In this document: positions 1 through 11,665 of the stretch, in pieces
How positions within the stretch are numbered: position 1 is the stretch's first letter
How the letters are laid out: each line of letters opens with the position of its first letter
Assembly: GCA_024692685.1 (NCBI GenBank)
Contig: JAILMJ010000102.1
Span: 1 to 64,000, forward strand
Direction: 5' to 3'
From: Clostridia bacterium
Lineage (GTDB): Bacteria > Bacillota > Clostridia > Oscillospirales > Acutalibacteraceae
Length of the DNA stretch: 64,000 bases
The notes under the pieces: model-generated
What the model saw: the letters and a program-made list of their open reading frames with translations, nothing else
Database searches by the model: none
Told to the model about the DNA's origin: nothing
Program-made: the position numbers and the translations under genes

Positions 1-1
1 A

Positions 2-175
2 TTGCTTGCAAACTGCGTTGACTATATGAGCGATGATATTGCGCCGATAGTTATTAACATAAACAGATATTTATGGTCAAAAGACGGCAAGGGCGCCAGA
101 ATCAAACTTGAGAACCCGCCTCAGTATAAGCCCAAAAAGAAAAAAACCGGTCTGGGCTCTAAATTAGGAATGTAA
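2..175 (+). CDS. C-terminal end of an unidentified protein (5' truncated by window edge)
   Basis: An open frame runs from the window edge to a TAA at 173-175, giving 57 residues of a protein whose start lies outside the window. The tail is lysine-rich (KPKKKK, then TGLGSKLGM), which suggests a cytoplasmic, possibly nucleic-acid-contacting C terminus, but this is only inference. The stop lies 15 bases before gyrB, and the gyrB ribosome binding site follows it directly, so the two are probably cotranscribed. In many Clostridia the gene before gyrB is recF or the small RemB/DUF370 protein. The visible residues match neither family as I know it, so no function is given. Confidence 0.55.
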   Translation: MLANCVDYMSDDIAPIVININRYLWSKDGKGARIKLENPPQYKPKKKKTGLGSKLGM

Positions 176-2227
<2,052 letters not shown>

Positions 2228-2241
2228 GGAGGGTAGAGAAT

Positions 2242-4797
2242 ATGGCTCATAACAGAGATTATAAACCTGAGGATATTCTTTATCCCAATCAGGTAATTAC
2301 GAAATCCGACATTGTACCCGAAATGAAAACCGCAATGCTTGAATACGCAATGTCGGTCATCGTAGACAGAGCATTACCCGATGTAAGAGACGGACTCAAG
2401 CCTGTTCACAGAAGAATTCTTTATACTATGTTTGAAGACGGATTAACCTCCGACAAAACATTCAGGAAATCTGCAACCTGTGTCGGCGATGTGCTGGGTA
2501 AGTATCATCCGCACGGTGATGCATCGGTTTACGATGCAATGGTAAGACTTGCTCAGAGTTTTTCAATGAGATACTGTCTTGTTGAAGGCCACGGAAACTT
2601 CGGTTCCGTTGACGGAGATCCGCCGGCGGCTTACAGATACACTGAAGCCAGGATGAGCAAAATAAGCAACAAGATGCTCGAGGATATCAATAAGGATACA
2701 GTCGACTGGGTACCTAACTTTGATGAAAGCAGAAAAGAGCCCAAGGTACTTCCTTCAAGATTCCCCAACCTTCTTGTTAACGGCTCTCAGGGTATAGCGG
2801 TAGGTATGACTACAAATATTCCTCCGCATAATCTCGGTGAAGTTATTAATGCATGCATTTGCGTTCTTGATAATCCCGATGCAACTCTTGATGAAATGAT
2901 GCAGTATATAAAAGGCCCCGATTTTCCGACCAAAGGAATTATAATGGGCCGCGCCGGCATCAGGGAAGCTTATGCAACGGGCAGAGGCAAGGTCGTTGTC
3001 AGGGCAAGAACAGACTTTGAAGAATACGGCAGGGAAAACCGTACGAGGATTATTGTCAATGAATTGCCTTACATGGTCAAGAAACGCGCTCTGATTAAAA
3101 AAATAGCTGACCTTGTTAACAAAAAGCAGATTGAAGGTATTTCCGATCTTCGCGATGAAACCGATAAAAACGGTATGAGGATAGTCATCGAATTAAAGCG
3201 CGATGCAAATCCGCAGGTTGTCCTCAACAAACTGTTTCAGCAAACTGAGCTTCAGTCAACTTTCGGCATTATTATCCGCGCCCTTGTTGATGATCAGAAG
3301 CAACCTAAAATTCTGACTCTTAAAAATTACATTGATGAATATATTGCTTTCCAGGAACAGGTAATTCGCAGAAGAACCCAGTTTGATCTCAAAAAAGCAC
3401 TTGAAAGAGCTCATTTACTCGAAGGACTTCTTACCGCTCAGGAGAATATTGATGAAGTTATCCGCATAATCCGCGCAAGTTATGACAACGCAAAAGAAAA
3501 TCTGATGAATCGCTTTGAACTTGACGATATTCAAGCTCAGGCTATTCTTGATATGCGTCTTAAAGCGCTTCAAGGTCTTGATAAAGAAAAACTTGAAGAC
3601 GAATATAAAGAGATTGAAGAAAAGATTGCATACTGCCGTCAACTTCTTTCGGATGAAACATTGCTAAAGGGCGTACTCAAGGAAGAACTTGCCGAAATCA
3701 GGGATAAATTCAGCGATGACAGAAAAACAGAAATAGCCGAAGTCAGCGGTGAAGTAGATATGGAAGACCTTATTCCGGAGTGTACCTGTGTCTATACGCT
3801 GACCGATATGGGATATATCAAACGTACTCCCGTCAACGAATACAGGCAGCAATCAAGAGGCGGCAGAGGCGTCAAAGGCATCAAGCAGAGAGATGAAGAC
3901 AATGTAAGGACTATTCTCAGCTGCTCAACGCATGACTTTATAATGTTCTTCACAAACTTCGGCAGAGCATACAGGGTAAAGGGATATCAGATTCCGGAAG
4001 GATCACGCCAAAGCAAAGGTACAAACGTTATCAATGTTATTCCTGTCAGTCAGGATGAAAAAGTTACCGCAATGATAAGAGTACCCGACTTTGATACTGA
4101 AGATGTCTATCTTTCAATGATAACAAGAAGAGGCATTATCAAGCGTACATCCCTCAACACATACAGAAACATCAGAAAAAGCGGCATCATCGCTATTAAT
4201 CTTAATGAAAACGACGAACTCGGCTGGGTAAGACTTACCGACGGCAATCAAAAGATTATCGTTGCTTCAAGAAACGGTAAGTGTGTCAGCTTCTATGAAA
4301 ATCAGGCAAGAGAAATCGGAAGAACCGCCACGGGTGTCAGAGCGATAAAGCTTATAGGTGATGACGAGGTTGTCGGAGCCGATATTCTTTACGATGATAA
4401 ATTCGTCCTGACCATATCCGAAGGAGGACTCGGCAGACTCACGCCGTCATCAGATTATCCGATACATTCAAGAGCCGGTATGGGTCAAATTAATTTCAAG
4501 ATTAACAAATACGGCAAAGTTGTCAATGTTCAATCTGTCGACGCCGACAACGATCTGATGATTATAACCTCAAGCGGTATGATGGTACGCATACCTCTTG
4601 AACAGATTTCTCCGCATGCAAGAACAGCAAAAGGCGTTAAGATAATCAACCTGACAGATGAAGACAAGGTTATTTCCGCAGTTCCTGTTGAAAAAGCAAA
4701 TGAAGCTGAATCAAACTATGATGAAATTGATGAGGATAACGGAGCGGATAACATACAGTCAACCGAACCGTCAGGTAATTCACCCGAAGAAAACTAA
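2242..4797 (+). CDS. gyrA: DNA gyrase subunit A
   Basis: Breakage-reunion subunit of DNA gyrase, 851 residues. An AAGGAGGG site precedes the ATG. The winged-helix core contains the catalytic tyrosine at residue 133 in [10 protein letters not shown]. The C-terminal beta-pinwheel carries a GyrA-box ([10 protein letters not shown]), which marks it as gyrase rather than topoisomerase IV. The quinolone-resistance region reads [11 protein letters not shown], so the residue matching E. coli Ser83 is Ala94, followed by Ser95, and the Asp87 equivalent is kept as Asp98. The last 35 or so residues are acidic and look disordered. The gene sits directly behind gyrB, and mgsA follows after 33 bases. Confidence 0.97.
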   Translation: MAHNRDYKPEDILYPNQVITKSDIVPEMKTAMLEYAMSVIVDRALPDVRDGLKPVHRRILYTMFEDGLTSDKTFRKSATCVGDVLGKYHPHGDASVYDAMVRLAQSFSMRYCLVEGHGNFGSVDGDPPAAYRYTEARMSKISNKMLEDINKDTVDWVPNFDESRKEPKVLPSRFPNLLVNGSQGIAVGMTTNIPPHNLGEVINACICVLDNPDATLDEMMQYIKGPDFPTKGIIMGRAGIREAYATGRGKVVVRARTDFEEYGRENRTRIIVNELPYMVKKRALIKKIADLVNKKQIEGISDLRDETDKNGMRIVIELKRDANPQVVLNKLFQQTELQSTFGIIIRALVDDQKQPKILTLKNYIDEYIAFQEQVIRRRTQFDLKKALERAHLLEGLLTAQENIDEVIRIIRASYDNAKENLMNRFELDDIQAQAILDMRLKALQGLDKEKLEDEYKEIEEKIAYCRQLLSDETLLKGVLKEELAEIRDKFSDDRKTEIAEVSGEVDMEDLIPECTCVYTLTDMGYIKRTPVNEYRQQSRGGRGVKGIKQRDEDNVRTILSCSTHDFIMFFTNFGRAYRVKGYQIPEGSRQSKGTNVINVIPVSQDEKVTAMIRVPDFDTEDVYLSMITRRGIIKRTSLNTYRNIRKSGIIAINLNENDELGWVRLTDGNQKIIVASRNGKCVSFYENQAREIGRTATGVRAIKLIGDDEVVGADILYDDKFVLTISEGGLGRLTPSSDYPIHSRAGMGQINFKINKYGKVVNVQSVDADNDLMIITSSGMMVRIPLEQISPHARTAKGVKIINLTDEDKVISAVPVEKANEAESNYDEIDEDNGADNIQSTEPSGNSPEEN

Positions 4798-4830
4798 AAA
4801 CGAAACTGCTTAAGAAAGGGAGAAGATTAT

Positions 4831-5232
4831 ATGAACATAGCATTAATAGCACACGATGCAAAAAAAGAACTGATGATCCAATTTTGCATAGCCTATTGCG
4901 GAATTTTAAGCCATCATAATCTTTTTGCTACCGGAAAAACGGGGAAAGCGGTTTCAGATGCGACCGGTCTCGAAATAACAAGATTTTTCACCGGATCACA
5001 GGGCGGAGACCAACAGATTATTTCGAGAATTCAATGTAACGAAATCGATCTCCTGCTTTTATTCAGGGATCCGCTTACAGCCAAGCCTCATGAAGCAAAC
5101 GAAGCCACCCTTCTGAGACTGTGCGATGTGCATAATATTCCGGTTGCGACCAATATCGCAACAGCCGAAGCACTTATTCACTCACTCTCAAGAGGAGACC
5201 TTGACTGGCGTGACATAGTTAACCCCAAGTAA
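4831..5232 (+). CDS. mgsA: Methylglyoxal synthase
   Basis: Converts dihydroxyacetone phosphate to methylglyoxal and phosphate, a glycolytic bypass that releases phosphate. At 133 residues it has the usual family length. It starts with MNIALIAHD and has ATGKTG, the GGDQQ motif with Asp60 (E. coli Asp71), FRDPL with Asp80 (E. coli Asp91), His87 (E. coli His98) and NIPVATN. The residue aligned with E. coli Asp101 is Asn90, in PHEANEA, where PHDPDVK or PHEPDVS is found in E. coli and Bacillus. That Asp has been studied as a catalytic residue. A GGGAG site precedes the ATG. The gene lies between gyrA and hisS on the same strand, probably in one transcript. Confidence 0.93.
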   Translation: MNIALIAHDAKKELMIQFCIAYCGILSHHNLFATGKTGKAVSDATGLEITRFFTGSQGGDQQIISRIQCNEIDLLLLFRDPLTAKPHEANEATLLRLCDVHNIPVATNIATAEALIHSLSRGDLDWRDIVNPK

Positions 5233-5255
5233 TACTTATAGTCAGAGGGATTGAT

Positions 5256-6602
5256 ATGGCAAATTTAATTAATCATATTAAAGGTACGGAAGATATACTT
5301 CCTGATGAAACCGGCAGACAAAGATTTATTGAAAGTTCACTTGCCGAGATAGCAAAGGTATACGGTTTTAAAGAGATTCGCACTCCTGTTTTTGAATACA
5401 CGGAACTGTTTCAGAGAGGTGTAGGGGAAACAACGGATGTAGTTCAGAAAGAAATGTATACATTCGATGATAAAGGAGGAAGATCGGTCACATTAAGACC
5501 GGAGGGCACCGCCGGAGCTGTAAGGGCTTATCTTGAACACGGTCTTTTCAATAAACCGCTGCCCGAAAAGATTTTTTACATCCTGAACTGCTACCGTTAT
5601 GAAAAACCGCAGGCAGGCAGAATGCGGGAATTTCAGCAATTCGGCGTAGAAATGTTCGGCTCGGAAAAGCCTTCCGCCGATGCGGAGATTATATCTCTGG
5701 CAAACGAAGTTTTCTCATTTTTCGGAATTAAGGGTATTGAACTGCGTCTTAATTCTATCGGCTGTCCGGAGTGCCGCAAAAAGTATCACGAAGCTCTTAA
5801 AACATATTTTGAGAACTACAGAAGTGAACTGTGCGCAACCTGTCTTGACAGACTTGATAAAAATCCGATGAGAATACTCGACTGCAAAAGTCCTGTGTGC
5901 AAGGAAATTTGCAAAGGAGCGCCGGTAATTCTCGATTATTTATGTGATGATTGCAGAAACCATTTTGATGAAGTCAAAAAATATCTTGACAAACTCGGCA
6001 TCAAATATACAGTTGATCCTGAGATAGTAAGAGGCCTTGATTATTATACAAGAACCGTATTCGAGTTTGTTTCAACGGATATAGGGGCACAGGGCACTGT
6101 TTGCGGAGGCGGCAGATATGACGGTCTTGTCGAGGAACTCGGCGGCCAGAAAACTCCCGCGCTCGGCTTCGGTCTCGGTCTTGTTCGCCTGAAAAAAGTA
6201 ATGGAGAACCAGGGAATTCAGTTGCCTGAGGACGACACCTGCGAATTATACATTGCCCCCTTGGATGAATCGGTATCAGCGGAAGCAATGAGAATAGCGT
6301 GCGATCTGAGATCGGCAGGTATTTTCACGCAGGTTGATGTCTCCGGAAGGTCACTGAAATCCCAAATGAAATACGCGGATAAAATAGGTGCTAAGTATAC
6401 TGCCGTTCTCGGTAACGACGAACTTGAAAGCGGTAAATTAAAGGTAAAAAATATGAATACCGGAAATGTTACCGAACTTGAAATCGATGATTTTGAAGAT
6501 CATTTTATGCGCCTTTGTTTGAATGAAGCCGCCGAGGGACTGTCTGATAATCCCATAGGAGACTTTAATCTTGACAAGCTTATCAACGGATTGAAAGGAT
6601 AA
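5256..6602 (+). CDS. hisS: Histidyl-tRNA synthetase
   Basis: Class II aminoacyl-tRNA synthetase that charges tRNA-His. The 448-residue protein has motif 2 (LRPEGTAGAVRAY), the histidine-specific RGLDYYTRTVFEF and GGGRYDGL motifs, and a C-terminal anticodon-binding domain with IAPLD. The last 25 or so residues extend past the usual anticodon domain end. Four cysteines in the insertion domain (CPEC near 170, then CATC) might bind a metal, though this is not diagnostic. An AGAGGGA site precedes the ATG. aspS begins 6 bases after the stop, a hisS-aspS pairing seen throughout Bacillota. No T-box leader fits in the 23-base gap upstream. Confidence 0.97.
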   Translation: MANLINHIKGTEDILPDETGRQRFIESSLAEIAKVYGFKEIRTPVFEYTELFQRGVGETTDVVQKEMYTFDDKGGRSVTLRPEGTAGAVRAYLEHGLFNKPLPEKIFYILNCYRYEKPQAGRMREFQQFGVEMFGSEKPSADAEIISLANEVFSFFGIKGIELRLNSIGCPECRKKYHEALKTYFENYRSELCATCLDRLDKNPMRILDCKSPVCKEICKGAPVILDYLCDDCRNHFDEVKKYLDKLGIKYTVDPEIVRGLDYYTRTVFEFVSTDIGAQGTVCGGGRYDGLVEELGGQKTPALGFGLGLVRLKKVMENQGIQLPEDDTCELYIAPLDESVSAEAMRIACDLRSAGIFTQVDVSGRSLKSQMKYADKIGAKYTAVLGNDELESGKLKVKNMNTGNVTELEIDDFEDHFMRLCLNEAAEGLSDNPIGDFNLDKLINGLKG

Positions 6603-6608
6603 ATAAAA

Positions 6609-8402
6609 ATGGATTTAATGACAGGATTAAAACGCACCGATTATTGCGGTGCTCTCAGAGCGGAAGATATTGGTAAAAAAGTCACAGTATGCGGTTGGGT
6701 ACAGCGTCAAAGAGATCTCGGCTCGCTTATATTTGTTGATTTAAGAGACAGAACAGGAATTATACAGCTCGCTTTTGATGAGTCAACCGAAAAGGAAATC
6801 TTTGACAAGGCGTTTACAGTCAGAAGTGAATATGTTCTGATGGCTAAAGGAACAGTCAGAGAACGTTCTTCAAAAAATCCGGATATCCCGACAGGTGATA
6901 TTGAAGTTGAAGTAGAAGATCTTCGTGTTCTTTCAAAAAGCGAGACTCCCCCGTTTGAAATCACTGAAAATTCTCAGACCGCAGAACTCACCAGACTTAA
7001 ATACAGGTATCTGGATCTTCGCCGTCCCGATCTTCAGCGTAATATTATAATGCGTCACAAGATTGCTAAAATAACAAGAGACTATTTTGATGAAAACGGA
7101 TTCATTGAAATAGAAACCCCTATTCTTATAAAATCAACTCCGGAAGGTGCAAGAGACTACCTTGTTCCTTCAAGGATTCATAAGGGCAAATTCTATGCCC
7201 TGCCTCAGAGTCCTCAATTATACAAGCAGCTTTCGATGGTTGCAGGCTTTGACAGATATATGCAGATTGCGCGCTGCTTCAGGGACGAAGACCTCAGGGC
7301 GGACAGACAGCCCGAATTCACTCAGATAGACCTTGAAATGTCATTTGTCGATATGGAAGACGTGCTTGCTATCGGTGAGGGTTATATGGAAAGAGTGTTC
7401 AGGGAAGCACTCGGAGTTGAAATCAAACTTCCCCTGCCCAGACTGACCTATAAAGAAGCAATGGAACGCTTCGGCAGCGACAAACCCGATACCAGATACG
7501 GTCTCGAAATCACCGATTTGACCGATACGGTTAAAAACTGCGGTTTCGGAGTATTTACCGGGGCTGTAAATGAAGGCGGCTCAGTCAGATGTATTACCGC
7601 CAAAAAAGCATATTCTGTTCTTACCCGCAAAGAAATCGACAAACTGACCGACGCGGCAAAGGGAAACGGAGCAAAGGGACTTGCTTATATAAGGATAGAC
7701 GACAGCGGAGAATACAATGCGTCTTTCTCAAAATTTATGACTGATGACGAGATGGCGGCCATTCTGAAGACTTCCGGTGCAGAAGCCGGAGATGTGGTTT
7801 TAATAGTAGGAGATAAGAAAAATTCAATAGTTCTTACTGTACTCGGTGCTTTACGTCAGACAGTAGCAAAAAAACTTGACATAATACCGGACGGTAAGTA
7901 TAATCTTCTCTGGATTACGGAGTTCCCGTTTTTCGACTGGGACGAAGATCTCGGTCAATACGTCGCCATGCATCATCCGTTTACTTCGCCAATGGATGAA
8001 TGCCTCGATTATCTTGAAACAGATAAAGCCAATGTAAGAGCTAAAGCATACGACCTTGTTCTCAACGGTATTGAACTTTGCTCAGGTTCAATCAGAATTA
8101 CCAATTCCGAACTTCAGAGCAGAATATTCACTCTTCTCGGCCTTTCAGATGAAGAAGCCCATGCTAAATTCGGTTATCTGCTTGACGCTTTCAAGTATGG
8201 TGCGCCGCCTCACGGAGGAATGGGAATAGGCCTTGACCGACTTATAATGCAAATGCTCGGATGTGAATCGCTTAGGGATGTTATTGCGTATCCCAAAGTT
8301 CAGAATGCAAGCGAGCCTATGACCGATTGTCCCGCCAATGTTGATGATATTCAGCTTGCGGATCTCGGCATCGGAATCATAGCCGCGAATGAAAATAATT
8401 AG
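6609..8402 (+). CDS. aspS: Aspartyl-tRNA synthetase
   Basis: Class II synthetase for tRNA-Asp, 597 residues and of the bacterial type. An N-terminal OB-fold anticodon-binding domain (VCGWVQRQRDLGSLIFVDLRDR) is followed by the catalytic core (motif 2 with FRDEDLRADRQPEFTQID). The bacterial GAD insertion lies at roughly 285-420, and motif 3 (GMGIGLDRLIM) is near the C terminus. The ribosome binding site AAAGGA overlaps the end of hisS, so the two genes are likely translationally linked. Whether the enzyme also charges tRNA-Asn cannot be decided here, since no asnS or gatCAB lies in the window. Confidence 0.97.
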   Translation: MDLMTGLKRTDYCGALRAEDIGKKVTVCGWVQRQRDLGSLIFVDLRDRTGIIQLAFDESTEKEIFDKAFTVRSEYVLMAKGTVRERSSKNPDIPTGDIEVEVEDLRVLSKSETPPFEITENSQTAELTRLKYRYLDLRRPDLQRNIIMRHKIAKITRDYFDENGFIEIETPILIKSTPEGARDYLVPSRIHKGKFYALPQSPQLYKQLSMVAGFDRYMQIARCFRDEDLRADRQPEFTQIDLEMSFVDMEDVLAIGEGYMERVFREALGVEIKLPLPRLTYKEAMERFGSDKPDTRYGLEITDLTDTVKNCGFGVFTGAVNEGGSVRCITAKKAYSVLTRKEIDKLTDAAKGNGAKGLAYIRIDDSGEYNASFSKFMTDDEMAAILKTSGAEAGDVVLIVGDKKNSIVLTVLGALRQTVAKKLDIIPDGKYNLLWITEFPFFDWDEDLGQYVAMHHPFTSPMDECLDYLETDKANVRAKAYDLVLNGIELCSGSIRITNSELQSRIFTLLGLSDEEAHAKFGYLLDAFKYGAPPHGGMGIGLDRLIMQMLGCESLRDVIAYPKVQNASEPMTDCPANVDDIQLADLGIGIIAANENN

Positions 8403-8438
8403 ATTTATCAATTATCCTTAAGAAAGAAGGAATTATAT

Positions 8439-9518
8439 ATGTCCAGAGTTTACAACTTTTCAGCAGGCCCTTCAATGCTTCCCGAAAGCGTACTGAATCA
8501 AGCGGCAGAACAGATGCTTGATTATGAAGGAACCGGTCAGTCCGTACTTGAAATGAGCCACCGTTCAAAAGCTTATGAGCCCATTATCTACGGCGCGCTT
8601 GATCTTTTCAGAGAAGTTCTTTCGGTTCCCGATAACTACAAAATCATTTTCTGCCAGGGCGGTGCCTCAACCCAATTTGCCGCTATCCCTCTTAACTTTA
8701 TGAACGGCAGCGGCAAAGCTGACTATGTGCTTTCAGGTTCATTTGCCACAAAGGCTTATAAAGAAGCCTGTAAGTACGGCGACGTTAAGGTTGTCGGTTC
8801 GTCAAAGGAACAGAACTTTTCATGCATACCGGAACTTGACAAAGCAAATTTCACCCCCGACGCAGATTACTTTTATATTTGCCAGAATAATACAATCTAC
8901 GGCACCCGTTTCACAAAGTTACCCGATACGGGTAATGTACCTCTTATTGCAGATGTTTCGTCTTGCTTCCTCTCTGAGCCTATGGATGTTTCAAAATACG
9001 GCGTAGTTTACGGCGGTGCTCAGAAAAATGTCGCACCCGCCGGTCTTACAGTTGTTATTGTCCGTGAAGATCTTCTCGGCAATGCCAGACCCTACACCCC
9101 GACAATGCTCGACTATAAAGTGCTTGCTGATAACGATTCTATGTATAATACTCCCCCTTGCTACTCAATCTATATGTGCAAACTTGTGCTTGAATGGATT
9201 AAGAGCATAGGCGGACTTGAAGCTCTTAAAATAAGGAATGAGAAAAAGGCCGGTATTCTCTATGATTATATCGACAACAGCAAGATGTTCAGCAACCCCG
9301 TTAAGAAGAGTGACAGATCTATGATGAATGTCACTTTTGTCACAGACAGCGAAGAACTCAACGCCAAGTTTGTTAAAGAAGCGGCAGAAGCCGGCTTTGT
9401 TAACATAAAAGGTCACCGCTCCGTAGGCGGAATGAGAGCAAGCATTTATAACGCAATGCCCGTTGAAGGTGTTGAAAAACTTGTTGACTTTATGGCAGAG
9501 TTTGAAAAGAACAACTGA
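8439..9518 (+). CDS. serC: Phosphoserine aminotransferase
   Basis: PLP-dependent transaminase that converts 3-phosphohydroxypyruvate to 3-phosphoserine with glutamate, the second step of serine synthesis. The 359-residue protein begins YNFSAGPSMLPE, has EMSHRSKAYEPI, and carries the PLP lysine in YGGAQKNVAPAG. The C-terminal part contains KGHRSVGGMRASIYNA, which binds the substrate phosphate in this family. An AGAAGGAA site precedes the ATG. The serA-like gene follows 14 bases downstream, so the first two steps of the pathway are encoded together. No serB phosphatase is in the window. Confidence 0.96.
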   Translation: MSRVYNFSAGPSMLPESVLNQAAEQMLDYEGTGQSVLEMSHRSKAYEPIIYGALDLFREVLSVPDNYKIIFCQGGASTQFAAIPLNFMNGSGKADYVLSGSFATKAYKEACKYGDVKVVGSSKEQNFSCIPELDKANFTPDADYFYICQNNTIYGTRFTKLPDTGNVPLIADVSSCFLSEPMDVSKYGVVYGGAQKNVAPAGLTVVIVREDLLGNARPYTPTMLDYKVLADNDSMYNTPPCYSIYMCKLVLEWIKSIGGLEALKIRNEKKAGILYDYIDNSKMFSNPVKKSDRSMMNVTFVTDSEELNAKFVKEAAEAGFVNIKGHRSVGGMRASIYNAMPVEGVEKLVDFMAEFEKNN

Positions 9519-9532
9519 TCGGAGGCAAAGTA

Positions 9533-10684
9533 ATGTATAAAATATTAACGCTAAACAAAATCTCCGAAATCGGTCTTTCTGAGCTCGACGCAAGCAAATA
9601 TACTTACAGTTCTGCTATAGAGAATCCCGATGCCGTCCTTGTCCGTTCCGCTTCAATGCACGAAACAACGCTTGCCCCGGAAACAATTGCAATAGCAAGA
9701 GCAGGCGCGGGTGTCAATAATATCCCTGTTGCTGATTGCGCGGAAAAAGGCGTTGTAGTTTTCAATACGCCCGGCGCTAACGCAAACGCTGTAAAAGAAC
9801 TTGTTATCTGTTCCCTTTTCCTTTCATCGCGTAAAATTGCAGCAGCTTATGACTGGTGCAAATCTCTTAAAGGTGAGGGTGAAAATGTAGGAAAACTTGT
9901 TGAAAAAGGAAAGTCCGCATTTGCCGGACCGGAAATCAGCGGTAAAACCCTCGGCGTCGTCGGTATGGGTGCTATCGGCGCTCTTGTTGCCGATAGTGCA
10001 AGCTCTCTCGGAATGAAAATTATAGGATACGACCCCTTCCTCAGCGACGACAAAATCAAAGCTTTCAATGAAAAAGGATATGATATTACATCTGATTTAG
10101 AAGATATCTATGCCAAATCAGATTATATTACCCTTCATCTGCCTCTCAACGACGGTACAAGAGGTATTATCAATTCCGATTCCATTTCACAGATGAAAGA
10201 CGGTGTGAGAATACTCAACTTTGCAAGAGGTGAGCTTGTTGATAACAAATCACTTCTGGACGCTCTCGACAGCGGAAAAGTTGCGGCATATATTACGGAC
10301 TTCCCCACCGATGATCAGATATGTCATGACGGCGTAACTGCCATTCCCCATCTCGGCGCATCAACTCCCGAAAGCGAGGATAACTGTGCGGTTATGGCTG
10401 CACAGGAAGTATCGGCTTACCTTGAAAAAGGCGAAATCAAAAATTCGGTTAATTATCCGAATGCCAAACTTCCCGAGAAATTCATTTGCAGAACCTGTCT
10501 TCTCCATAAAGAAGATGAATCATTTTCAGTTAAATCTGAGGCTGCTGCCGCAGAAGCCGGCGCTGCCATAAGCAATGTATTTACTGCTTCCAAGAAAGGC
10601 ATGGGCTACACGGTAATCGATACCGATAAACCGTTTAATACAGATTCTCTCGGCGCAATCAGAGTTCGTATTTTAAATAAGTAA
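9533..10684 (+). CDS. serA: D-3-phosphoglycerate dehydrogenase, short form
   Basis: NAD-dependent oxidation of 3-phosphoglycerate, the first step of serine synthesis. The 383-residue protein has RAGAGVNNIPVADCAEKG in the substrate domain, the Rossmann motif VVGMGAIGALVA, the catalytic Arg in FARGELVDN and the catalytic His in IPHLGAST. The catalytic Glu of E. coli SerA sits in a DVFPTEP-like context; here the sequence is TDFPTDD, so an Asp appears to take that place. The C terminus (about 340-383) looks like a shortened ACT domain, and there is no intervening domain. Its position next to serC supports the assignment over a generic hydroxyacid dehydrogenase. It starts with a GGAGGC site and ATG. 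Confidence 0.9.
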   Translation: MYKILTLNKISEIGLSELDASKYTYSSAIENPDAVLVRSASMHETTLAPETIAIARAGAGVNNIPVADCAEKGVVVFNTPGANANAVKELVICSLFLSSRKIAAAYDWCKSLKGEGENVGKLVEKGKSAFAGPEISGKTLGVVGMGAIGALVADSASSLGMKIIGYDPFLSDDKIKAFNEKGYDITSDLEDIYAKSDYITLHLPLNDGTRGIINSDSISQMKDGVRILNFARGELVDNKSLLDALDSGKVAAYITDFPTDDQICHDGVTAIPHLGASTPESEDNCAVMAAQEVSAYLEKGEIKNSVNYPNAKLPEKFICRTCLLHKEDESFSVKSEAAAAEAGAAISNVFTASKKGMGYTVIDTDKPFNTDSLGAIRVRILNK

Positions 10685-10703
10685 GTTAACGGAGGTAAGT
10701 ATT

Positions 10704-11612
10704 ATGAAAAAGATTATTTCTATTCTGCTTGCATTAACTCTCATTCTTGCTTTTGCCGCTTGCGGTAAAGAAAATAACGAAACCGCAACTTCAGCATCTG
10801 AAGAAACTCAGCTTGATACAGAACCGGAAACAACAGAAGCTCCGGCTTCTGAAACTACTGAAATTGAATCGACTCAAGCCGAAATCAAAGAAGAAGAATC
10901 AACAACAGAAGAAGCAACAGAAGAAACAACAGAAGAATCAACAACAGAAACTGCCAAAGCTCCTTCTTCAAATGAAGAGATTATCGCCTTCTATAATGAA
11001 GCTGTAAACAATGCTTTCGATAAAAAAGCCGGATTCTCAAAAGAGCGCTATACAGACAATGAAAACATGGATATGAGCATGGCGCTTAGGCCTTTCTCCG
11101 GTCTTGTAAAACAATTTGTAGGTATCGGAAGCGATAATAAATACACTGAAACGGTTACAAAGGGCAAATGGGATGACGATGCAAAACATCATTATCTGAG
11201 AAAGAGCACCCTTTCAACTTCAGACATCACAGCTGCAAAATGCGAAGAAAAGGGAGATAATTATATTATCACTCTGAATGTCAAGGGCGGAAACAGCCAC
11301 GGCGGAAAGAGCAATAAATTCACAAACGCTCCTATTGATAAATGCGGAATCTGCGTCGGAAATGAAGACAAAGGATATTACGATCACAAAACAGGTGAAG
11401 TAATATATGACGCAATCGCAGGCACATATGAAGGCGCTGAAGTTGATGAATCTTACAAAAATGCAGTAGTAAAAGCCGAAATAAATTCAAAGACAAATGA
11501 GATAGTCAGTCTCACGGTTGAATTCAATATTTCTGTGGGAATTGATATCAGCATCGGCTCCGGTACCGCAACCGGAATTACTCACATCAAATATACGAAT
11601 TTCAAATACTGA
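10704..11612 (+). CDS. Thr/Glu-rich lipoprotein of unknown function
   Basis: The 302-residue product is a predicted lipoprotein. It has a lysine-containing N terminus, a hydrophobic stretch and a lipobox ending at Cys21 (FAAC). Residues of about 25-90 are almost entirely Glu, Thr and Ser in repeated TTEE/ATEE units and probably form a flexible stalk that holds the rest off the membrane. The following 210 residues look like a folded extracellular domain rich in short beta-type segments (DNYIITLNVKGG, IVSLTVEFNISV). I recognise no family. A GGAGG site precedes the ATG. It is the last gene before the terminator, 19 bases after serA, so it may be read with the serine genes. Confidence 0.8.
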   Translation: MKKIISILLALTLILAFAACGKENNETATSASEETQLDTEPETTEAPASETTEIESTQAEIKEEESTTEEATEETTEESTTETAKAPSSNEEIIAFYNEAVNNAFDKKAGFSKERYTDNENMDMSMALRPFSGLVKQFVGIGSDNKYTETVTKGKWDDDAKHHYLRKSTLSTSDITAAKCEEKGDNYIITLNVKGGNSHGGKSNKFTNAPIDKCGICVGNEDKGYYDHKTGEVIYDAIAGTYEGAEVDESYKNAVVKAEINSKTNEIVSLTVEFNISVGIDISIGSGTATGITHIKYTNFKY

Positions 11613-11632
11613 TAAAAGAATACCGATATAAA

Positions 11633-11665
11633 AAAGAGAGTCCCGTTAAAGGGCTCTCTTTTTTT
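11633..11665. terminator. Bidirectional terminator hairpin between convergent genes
   Basis: AAAGAGAGtCCC pairs with GGGCTCTCTTT around a short GTTAAA-type loop, with one bulged T. The + strand continues into a run of T, which is a good intrinsic terminator for the lipoprotein transcript. On the - strand a T run also follows the stem. Unusually, the stem covers the last codons and stop (11646-11648) of the convergent Asp-box gene, so the two operons share one terminator. Confidence 0.85.

Noticed and set aside
2..175. Assignment of the first partial gene to RecF or RemB from its position before gyrB
   Set aside because: The visible 57 residues do not match the known C-terminal sequence of either family.
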